NCBI GenBank assembly: GCA_019747875.1
Contig: JAIEQI010000192.1
Span: 1 to 36,881, forward strand
Source: Candidatus Obscuribacterales bacterium
Lineage (GTDB): Bacteria > Cyanobacteriota > Vampirovibrionia > Obscuribacterales > Obscuribacteraceae
Length of the DNA: 36,881 bases
Direction of reading: 5' to 3'
Position 1 is the stretch's first letter. Each line of letters opens with the position of its first letter. Shown in pieces: positions 32,024 through 36,881 of the stretch. Made by a program: the position numbers and the translations under genes. The notes under the pieces are model-generated. The model worked only from the letters and a program-made list of their open reading frames with translations. It had not been told where the DNA came from and ran no database searches.

Positions 32024-32314
32024 ATGAACGCAGAATCGTATTGTCCACAGTCGGGTCTTGGTGAAGCTTATCACAGAGGTTTCTATGCTTCAGGGATAGA
32101 GCCGGAGCCCGAGCCGCAACCACCGCAGCCGATACCGGAACCAAATCCGGTACCACCTCCGCCCGAGCCCAATCCGCCAACGCCTAATCCTAAACCGGAA
32201 CCGGGTCCGTTGCCAGAAGAGCCAGCGCCGATCCCAGACCCACATCCGCGCCCGACGCCAGATCCGTTGCCTCCTTCACCGAAGCCGATACCAGATCCAA
32301 AACCTATAAACTGA
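32024..32314 (+). CDS. small protein with long Pro-X repeat tail
   Basis: A 96-residue protein. The first 25 residues (NAESYCPQSGLGEAYHRGFY) are ordinary. From there to the end, nearly every second residue is proline (PEPEPQPPQP, PNPKPEPGP, PDPKP), ending PIN. Such alternating-Pro chains are stiff and extended, like the spacer of TonB or surface-protein linkers, but here there is no transmembrane or signal segment. ATG 32024 has GGAG 8 bases upstream. An in-frame ATG at 31922 would add 34 residues but has a weaker site. Function unknown; could be a flexible tether. Confidence 0.62.
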   Translation: MNAESYCPQSGLGEAYHRGFYASGIEPEPEPQPPQPIPEPNPVPPPPEPNPPTPNPKPEPGPLPEEPAPIPDPHPRPTPDPLPPSPKPIPDPKPIN

Positions 32315-32623
32315 TCAAAGTCGCGATCGTAGCTTCCAACGATCGAAGATCTCATTTTTGCGGCTACGAATGTTTAGTATGGAGCGCGGACGTCCGCGCT
32401 CCATACTTGTCTGTAATGTCGCTTGCGTCCTTCCTTAGAATTGGTTGAATATTTATGTTTGATTCCTCTTCGAAACAGCTTAATGCGCTAGCTGGGTGGG
32501 GCTGGAAAGGCTTAGTTTATAAGCGTTTCGACTTTGTGCATCCTATAAAAAACGGAACCCGATCTTGTCTCTGCCCGTCTTTGCCAGAATCGATAGGCAG
32601 AATGAATTCGGGGAGAGACTAAG
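32315..32623. other. intergenic region with a 32-bp palindrome and BON promoter
   Basis: About 310 bases with no gene seen. It contains the perfect palindrome at 32376-32407, an A/T-rich stretch, a possible -10 TATAAA near 32547 for the BON gene, and the BON ribosome site (GGGGAG). No intrinsic terminator is clear. A short inverted repeat around 32490-32515 (GCTAGC and GGGGCT) is too weak to call. Confidence 0.5.
32376..32407. repeat. perfect 32-bp palindrome, related to the repeat at 135-290
   Basis: AGTATGGAGCGCGGAC is followed directly by its reverse complement, with no spacer. Its inner sequence GTATGGAGCGCGGACGTCC is the same as the outer arm of the element at 135-290. It may be a solo arm pair of that element, formed by deletion of its middle, or a separate palindromic unit. 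Such long perfect palindromes form cruciforms and are usually poorly tolerated. Confidence 0.75.
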
Positions 32624-33232
32624 ATGAAAAGGTTATTTCCGAGCACCTTGGCCGGCATCGCTGCCAGTGTGCTAATGGTCGGAGCCGCCGATGCTAAAAC
32701 ATTTGAAGTCGATGGCAAGACGTACGATCCTGGAAAAGTAATTTCTGATGCAGAAGCTAATGGTAGTTTGACAAAGGAACAAGCTGCTAAATTTCGCGAA
32801 GACGAAAAGAAGATTGCCGACAAAGAACAAAAGGATAAGGATAAGAGAAAAGGCAATTTAAGCACCAATGAACAAAAGAGCCTCGCGAGGAAGCTCGATG
32901 ATCTTATGAAGAAGATCGAAAAGGTTCGCACCGCAAAAGCTGACAATACTCAGCGCAATGTAGGCGATCAGCGCAAGGAGTCGATGACGCCGGAGAAACA
33001 ATCGCAAGATAAGAACGATATCAAAATGCTAGGTTCGATACGGCGCAAGTTGATGGCAGACAAAAGTTTGTCCACTAATGCCAAGAACGTCAAAGTGATT
33101 TGCAATAAGGGTGAAGTGACTTTGCGTGGACCAGTCGACACAGCTGAGGAAAAGGCTCGCGTTGAAGCAGCGGTATCAGCTGCAGCAGGTAACGCAAAGG
33201 TTCAAAGTGAATTGGAAGTCTTAAAGAAGTAG
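32624..33232 (+). CDS. secreted BON-domain protein
   Basis: A 202-residue exported protein. Signal peptide 1-24 (ADA/KT). A highly charged coil-like middle (about 45-130, KDEKKIADKEQKDKDK-type) is followed by a BON domain (about 133-200: IRRKLMADKSLSTNAKNVKV, GEVTLRGPVDTAEEKARVEA). BON domains bind membranes or phospholipids and occur in osmotic-shock proteins such as OsmY. GGGGAG is 8 bases before the ATG. It heads the BON/YflT/CsbD gene run, so a periplasmic stress role is likely. Confidence 0.88.
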   Translation: MKRLFPSTLAGIAASVLMVGAADAKTFEVDGKTYDPGKVISDAEANGSLTKEQAAKFREDEKKIADKEQKDKDKRKGNLSTNEQKSLARKLDDLMKKIEKVRTAKADNTQRNVGDQRKESMTPEKQSQDKNDIKMLGSIRRKLMADKSLSTNAKNVKVICNKGEVTLRGPVDTAEEKARVEAAVSAAAGNAKVQSELEVLKK

Positions 33233-33259
33233 CCCGAGAGGCTCAAAAGGAGAAAAAAT

Positions 33260-33775
33260 ATGTCACAAGCAGTTATAGGAATAGTGCCCGACTTTGTGGC
33301 GGCGGACCAGCTCGTAAGAGATCTGACCTCATCGGGATTCGCAAATAGCGAAATATCAATCCTTGCTCCAGATTCACCTGGTAGCAGGCTCGCTTATGAA
33401 AAACACAGCAAGGCGCCTGAAGGCACCGCCACTGGTGCGGCTGCTGGTGGTGTTCTTGGTGGCACCATTGGTCTTTTAGCGGGCATTGGTGCAATCGCTA
33501 TACCTGGCGTTGGACCTTTTATAGCCGCTGGACCTATCATGGCATTACTGAGCGGTGCTGCAATCGGCTCGACAGTTGGTGGTGTGAGCGGAGGCTTAAT
33601 CGGTCTTGGTATTCCTGAGATCGAGGCTAAGCAATACGAAGGCAGTTTAGTGGACGGCAACGTACTTGTTTCTGTTCACGCGGAAGACAAAGAACTTGCC
33701 GACCGGGCAAAGGAAATCTTCAAAGCCGACGGCGCTAGAGACGTTAATTGTATTGGCGAAAAGAAGTGTGACTAG
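33260..33775 (+). CDS. general stress protein 17M-like (YflT domain) protein
   Basis: A 171-residue protein. Residues 4-50 (VIGIVPDFVAADQLVRDLTS, FANSEISILAPDSPG) match the YflT/GSP17M-type stress domain. A long Gly/Ala-rich hydrophobic stretch (about 60-118, GGVLGGTIGLLAGIGAIA) looks like glycine-zipper membrane helices. Then comes a short alpha/beta part, ending IGEKKCD. AAGGAG lies 7 bases before the ATG. Just 27 bases after the BON gene and overlapping the possible upstream GTG of csbD-like gene, so it is in the same operon. Such proteins are common in stress regulons. Confidence 0.82.
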   Translation: MSQAVIGIVPDFVAADQLVRDLTSSGFANSEISILAPDSPGSRLAYEKHSKAPEGTATGAAAGGVLGGTIGLLAGIGAIAIPGVGPFIAAGPIMALLSGAAIGSTVGGVSGGLIGLGIPEIEAKQYEGSLVDGNVLVSVHAEDKELADRAKEIFKADGARDVNCIGEKKCD

Positions 33776-33789
33776 TGAAGGAGGTTTCT

Positions 33790-33996
33790 ATGAATTGGGA
33801 CCAAGTAAAAGGTAACTGGAAACAAATGAAAGGTCAGGTAAAGCAAAATTGGGCAAAACTGACAGACGACGATCTTGAACTTATGGATGGCAAACGTGAA
33901 GAGCTTTCCGGAAAGATTCAGGAACGATATGGTTTCGCCAAGGAGCGAGCTGAAAAGGAACTCGATGAGTTCTGTAGAAGATTGGATGCTATGTAA
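33790..33996 (+). CDS. CsbD family stress protein
   Basis: A 68-residue protein of the CsbD family: MNWDQVKGNWKQMKGQVKQN, W at 21, LTDDDLELMDGKREELSGK, ERYG. These small helical proteins are induced by general stress (CsbD of Bacillus is under sigma-B). ATG 33790 has AAGGAGG 6 bases upstream; an in-frame GTG at 33775 is less likely. Last gene of the BON/GSP17M/CsbD operon. A hairpin with a T-rich tail follows at 34049-34092. Molecular function is not known for the family. Confidence 0.9.
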   Translation: MNWDQVKGNWKQMKGQVKQNWAKLTDDDLELMDGKREELSGKIQERYGFAKERAEKELDEFCRRLDAM

Positions 33997-34599
33997 GGCA
34001 ACGCTAGCTTAATCTGGCAACAGAAATCCATATATAGGATTGAGCAATGAGGAACGGAGCTATTCGTTCCTCTTCTCTTAGGCTCTTTTTTTCAGCCGTA
34101 CAATGCCGTCTATAGCATGCTGTCGGGTGACTAATTGATGGTCGAATGATGATGGACTCTATATCTAACTGCTCGGAATTGAAGACTTTGCCGGACAATG
34201 TGGCGCCTTTAAATCGGAAAACCATATATGTTTCACTAGGGGTTTCTGCAGGGACGGTGGCGCATACTTAAATCGGTCATGTTTAAAGGTTTTGGAGTCT
34301 CGGTCTTGATTTTGAATTTTGATGAACCCTGAAACCTGCGCTAGAACAGCCCTTTGGCGCGCGCGGTCTGAAAAAGTTGTCGACATTTTTTGTAGGAATT
34401 TAGCCACTGCCCCTGGGGGAAACCTGTATAAATTGACCAATTGTTAGGGGTACCAATTATTGCCGAACCCCTATGAGCGTGGCAGAATTATATTCAGCAC
34501 CAGAGGAAACAACTTCTACATTGATCATCCCATTGGTACCAGGCGCGGTGCATGTCCAAGCGCAGGTCCAACAACTGTATTTAAGTAGCGGAGTCAAAT
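33997..34599. other. intergenic region with terminator, hairpins and sigma-factor leader
   Basis: About 600 bases between csbD-like and ECF sigma genes. It holds the terminator at 34049-34092, CCCC/GGGG (about 34410-34419), TTGACC at 34433-34438 with a poor -10 (TTATTG, 34457-34462), a TAGGGGT/ACCCCTA stem (34445-34473) and a 50-codon ORF (34473-34625). Two overlapping minus-strand frames of 73 and 91 codons in 34004-34440 read poorly as proteins and have no ribosome site, so they are not called. Confidence 0.5.
34049..34092 (+). terminator. probable terminator of the BON/YflT/CsbD operon
   Basis: GAGGAACG (34049-34056), 8-base loop, CGTTCCTC (34065-34072): perfect 8-bp stem, followed by TTCTCTT and, 13 bases on, a run of seven T (34086-34092). 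The T-run is a little far, so efficiency is uncertain. Confidence 0.55.
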
Positions 34600-34625
34600 A
34601 TGAGCACTTTAACAAACAAGCCTAA
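34473..34625 (+). CDS. possible small ORF overlapping the sigma-factor start
   Basis: A 50-codon ORF with protein-like composition (MSVAELYSAPEETTSTLIIP, then LVPGAVHVQAQVQQLYLSSG, ending NKQA). It overlaps the ECF sigma start (34600) by 26 bases in another frame. Its ATG sits in the 3' arm of a TAGGGGT/ACCCCTA stem and has no good ribosome site. If translated it could couple or tune sigma-factor translation. Alternatively it is chance. Not a known family. Confidence 0.35.
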   Translation: MSVAELYSAPEETTSTLIIPLVPGAVHVQAQVQQLYLSSGVKYEHFNKQA

Positions 34626-35235
34626 CAAGGTCGATTACAACGAGCTGTCTAATGCTGAGTTGGTTGTCCTTGCGCAGCGGAAAGACGAGATGGCACTCAA
34701 TCATTTACTGCGTCGCAACAAAAGAGCGATCATAAACAAGCTCTATAAGCTGGCGCCGGATTGGACGGACACGTCGGATTTAGTGCAAGAAGTAAATATC
34801 AGAATTTGGCGGTTTATCAACCAGCTTCGCAATCCGAACAGCTTTAGAACATGGCTGAATCAGCTTGTAGTCAACGTCTTTTATGATGAGCTCAGAAAGC
34901 GCCCTCGCGATTATCAAATCGTTTCGCTCGACGAGCCAATGCCGGGTGAAGCCGGTGACAGTGAACAAAGCACTCGCGATATCAAAGACTCCTCACGTCA
35001 ACCCGAGGATGTGATACTGACGAACGAGCTGTCCGAAGTTCTCAATGAAGCCATGGCTGGAATTTCTGATCAGTTCCGTACAGTTGCAGTTCTTCGCGAT
35101 GTTGAAGGTCTCTCTTACGAAGAGATCGCTAAGATGACCAACACGGAGTTGGGTACCGTCAAGTCACGTATTGCACGTGCAAGATTGAAGATCCAAAAGC
35201 GAATTGCTCCTTATTTGAGCAACAACGCTGCTTAG
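34600..35235 (+). CDS. ECF sigma-70-family RNA polymerase sigma factor (SigG-like)
   Basis: A 211-residue extracytoplasmic-function sigma factor. Region 2 is about 20-103 (LVVLAQRKDEMALNHLLRRN, DLVQEV at 60-65, SFRTWL). Region 4 is about 145-205 with HTH GLSYEEIAKMTNTELGTVKS. The linker is acidic (DEPMPGEAGDSEQS). It resembles the cyanobacterial SigG group, but no anti-sigma gene is adjacent on the same strand. GGAG is 7 bases before ATG 34600. Its place beside the stress operon suggests control of envelope or general stress genes. Followed by a hairpin at 35267-35301. Confidence 0.93.
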   Translation: MSTLTNKPNKVDYNELSNAELVVLAQRKDEMALNHLLRRNKRAIINKLYKLAPDWTDTSDLVQEVNIRIWRFINQLRNPNSFRTWLNQLVVNVFYDELRKRPRDYQIVSLDEPMPGEAGDSEQSTRDIKDSSRQPEDVILTNELSEVLNEAMAGISDQFRTVAVLRDVEGLSYEEIAKMTNTELGTVKSRIARARLKIQKRIAPYLSNNAA

Positions 35236-35266
35236 ATTTCGTACTCTTAACGAGTCGACAGAGTTA

Positions 35267-35301
35267 CAACGAAGCATGTCTCAATGGGATGTGCTTCGTT
35301 G
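35267..35301. terminator. hairpin between the sigma factor and the receiver gene
   Basis: CAACGAAGCA (35267-35276) pairs with TGCTTCGTTG (35292-35301): perfect 10-bp stem, 15-base loop. The following CTTTATGG is not a real T-tract. It lies between convergent genes, so it may end either transcript. Confidence 0.45.
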
Positions 35302-35338
35302 CTTTATGGAAGGAATTGCTTCAAATAATTCTTCAAGC

Positions 35339-35704
35339 TTACTTCGTGCTGCTGGGGATCCACGTATGAAGAACCCTTTTTAGCTCGCTGATCATCACTG
35401 GCTTGAAAAGGTAATCGCACATTCCCGCCTCAAAGCATAAATGCTTATTCGGGTTGGCAGTGAAAGCTATAATTGGGATTGCAGAGCCGCTTTCGCGAAT
35501 CTTTGTTGTTGCTTCCAAGCCATCCATGATTGGCATCTGGACGTCCATCAGAATCAGATCGAACTGGTGCTGACTTGCAAGTGCCACCGCTTCTTTGCCG
35601 TTACTGGCTATTTGAGCGTCCCAGCCAAGAATTTTCAGTTGCTTTTGAGCGATGTATCTCTGAACTGGGTCGTCATCAACAACAAGAACCTGTCTTACAG
35701 TCAT
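35339..35704 (-). CDS. single-domain response regulator (receiver only)
   Basis: A receiver-only protein of 121 residues (129 if started at 35728). Numbered from the longer start, acidic residues are D18-D20 (VVDDDP), phospho-acceptor D62 (LILMDVQMPIMDG), switch T90 (AFTAN) and K109 (FKP). All key residues are present, unlike the receiver at 2159. The start at 35704 (MTVRQVLVVDDD) puts the fold at the N-terminus and is preferred; the ribosome site is weak for both. No kinase is adjacent. Likely a diffusible phospho-signal or phosphorelay intermediate. Confidence 0.85.
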   Translation of the reverse strand: MTVRQVLVVDDDPVQRYIAQKQLKILGWDAQIASNGKEAVALASQHQFDLILMDVQMPIMDGLEATTKIRESGSAIPIIAFTANPNKHLCFEAGMCDYLFKPVMISELKRVLHTWIPSSTK

Positions 35705-35933
35705 ATCAAGGATTCCGCTCAAATGCATGTTTTCATATCATGCCCTTCAGAGCGCCAATACCTTCAACTTTGAGAAATTTATTAATGATGGCAACGAGGT
35801 CTTAAGGCCTGGGTGCGAAACTGATTATCCGATTCACTTGGCGTAAGAGCGAGATGGAAAGTTCAAATTTGGGCACCCAAGCTTCAAAACCTCGTTACCT
35901 GGTTGGCTTTGCATTCTTGTTCAATAAAAACCG

Positions 35934-36494
35934 TTATTGGCAGCGTCCTGCTTCGAGAGTCTTTTCTTGTCCGTCGGCCGAGCGGAACACTTTTCTTCCA
36001 TCGGCGAATTTCTCGATCTGCGAACCGTCGGCGCGACGCCATAACCCTGTGCCGTCAGGGCGCATAATCTTTTCGCTGCCGTCAGCTCCATTGAAGTGCT
36101 TGGTTCCGTCAGGATCGACGACTAGTTTTCCACCATCTTTCATAGGATAGCTTCCTGGCGCGGAGCCCCATCCCTGAGCTTGCCCTTGCCCATCGCCCTT
36201 ATTGCATTTCTGCGACCAATTGGCTTGTTTGTTCCAGGGGCAGGCTGGTTTGTCGCCCGCATTTGTCCATGGAGACTTTTGTGCTCCATCATTTTGCGCA
36301 CATTGTGACCAGTCCTTTTGGCCTCCTGATGAATTCCATCCCTGGTTCTGGCAATTCTGCTTTTTGTTGAACCAATCTTGTTTGTTTTTGCAGCTACCAT
36401 CTGCGTCCCATCCTCCTGCGTACACAGGCGCAGGCAATGTGACAATGAACATGGACCACGAGAACGCAAGCAAGCCTAACGCTTTTCTCAGCAT
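35934..36494 (-). CDS. secreted protein with DG nonapeptide repeats
   Basis: A 186-residue exported protein. Signal peptide 1-26 (VYA/GG). Residues 28-110 are Trp/Asn/Gln/Lys-rich with Cys at 35, 48, 65, 85 and 97, and another at 185. Residues 120-183 carry DG pairs at 120, 129, 138, 147, 156, 165 and 174: exactly 9 residues apart, consensus (A/P)DG(S/T/R). This looks like a stacked beta-hairpin array, comparable in idea to the TCP10/CPAP C-terminal repeats. GAGGAA is 9 bases before the ATG. Probably surface or periplasmic binding. Function unknown. Confidence 0.8.
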   Translation of the reverse strand: MLRKALGLLAFSWSMFIVTLPAPVYAGGWDADGSCKNKQDWFNKKQNCQNQGWNSSGGQKDWSQCAQNDGAQKSPWTNAGDKPACPWNKQANWSQKCNKGDGQGQAQGWGSAPGSYPMKDGGKLVVDPDGTKHFNGADGSEKIMRPDGTGLWRRADGSQIEKFADGRKVFRSADGQEKTLEAGRCQ

Positions 36495-36881
36495 GTAGAA
36501 ATTTCCTCAATTATTTTGCGGGGAGCAAGTGCTCTTAATTTCGCCGATGTTGGGTAAACATGTCCATTGGAATACGATAGTCTTCATGGCAAGCTGCTGG
36601 CTGAGAAAGCTTAACAGGGCTGCTTCTAGCGGATTATGGTCTTTCCTTCTTTTAACGTTTGTAAACGGAAAATTGTAGCTACTGCTTGCTGTGCGTGAGC
36701 GCCAGGGAGGGGAGCGCCAGTGCATAAATGTAAGGCTAATACCAAACGTCTATTAATGCATTTATTCAGTCAGGAACAAATTGCATTTTTGCATTCCAAT
36801 ATAAGTGTTGAGCGACAATATGAATGTCCGCTTGGCGTCGCCCAGTCGCACTACCCCAAAATGAGTGCAGGCTTCTAGTCA
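36495..36881. other. window end, no gene seen
   Basis: About 390 bases. A 72-codon minus-strand frame (36507-36725) has no ribosome site and poor protein character. A direct repeat GAGCGCCAG occurs twice near 36696-36718. Short minus-strand frames at the edge (up to 38 codons) could be the end of a gene lying outside, but none can be supported. Confidence 0.4.

Noticed and set aside
32083..32355. Gly/Ser-rich minus-strand frame opposite the Pro-rich gene.
   Set aside because: It is the complement of the Pro-X repeat and has no start signal.
34004..34440. Two overlapping minus-strand frames (73 and 91 codons).
   Set aside because: No ribosome site, poor protein character, and the terminator of the plus-strand operon lies within one of them.
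36507..36725. 72-codon minus-strand frame near the window end.
   Set aside because: No ribosome site, and residue use is not protein-like.

Overview
The window reads as chromosome of a moderate-GC bacterium with a double membrane. It carries Sec signal peptides, many TPR proteins, a cyanobacterial-style RRM protein, a long-N-terminus HflX, a SigG-like ECF sigma factor and an archaeal-type AspRS. My best guess is a non-photosynthetic relative of Cyanobacteria (Melainabacteria/Vampirovibrionia, Obscuribacter-like). That is inference from gene style, not from a marker gene. No rRNA, tRNA, CRISPR array, transposase or prophage was found.

Layout. 1-347: the end of an upstream gene and a palindromic, MITE-like repeat. 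348-2054: a two-gene lipid operon (HSDL2-like SDR, dienoyl-CoA isomerase-like). 2159-3987: orphan receiver, XRE regulator, MOSC protein. 4024-6363: two TPR-like proteins. 6374-11633: HflX, GlcD, a TonB-C-like secreted protein, TatD. 11710-14317: RNA-binding protein with a structured leader, then an OmpR/histidine-kinase pair. 14391-17295: tandem hairpins, aspS with its leader, dprA. 17446-25897: secreted TonB-C/TPR/PDZ proteins, a TPR plus degenerate-kinase pair, an LRR/DoxX pair and a large secreted TPR protein. 25929-29088: NarL-like regulator and a large membrane-anchored protein. 29160-35235: a stress-type cluster (hemerythrin, histone-H1-like protein, small unknowns, BON, YflT/GSP17M, CsbD, ECF sigma). 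35339-36494: orphan receiver and a secreted nonapeptide-repeat protein.

The most interesting signal is upstream of aspS (minus strand, 15787-16037). A promoter precedes a 41-codon leader ORF whose codons 25-33 encode Asn6-Asp2-Asn. The leader stop lies beside a segment that can pair over 10 perfect base pairs with the 5' arm of an intrinsic terminator directly before the aspS ATG. This has all the parts of ribosome-mediated attenuation, tuned to charged tRNA-Asp and tRNA-Asn. I know of no description of such control for aspS. The Asn-heavy control run suggests the enzyme is a non-discriminating AspRS that feeds both Asp-tRNA-Asp and, through GatCAB, Asn-tRNA-Asn.

Other points: a palindromic repeat family (135-290 and a perfect 32-bp palindrome at 32376-32407), tandem long hairpins at 14391-14480, a zinc-ribbon pseudokinase translationally coupled to a TPR protein, a secreted protein with seven DG pairs at exact 9-residue spacing, and a 50-codon ORF overlapping the sigma-factor start.
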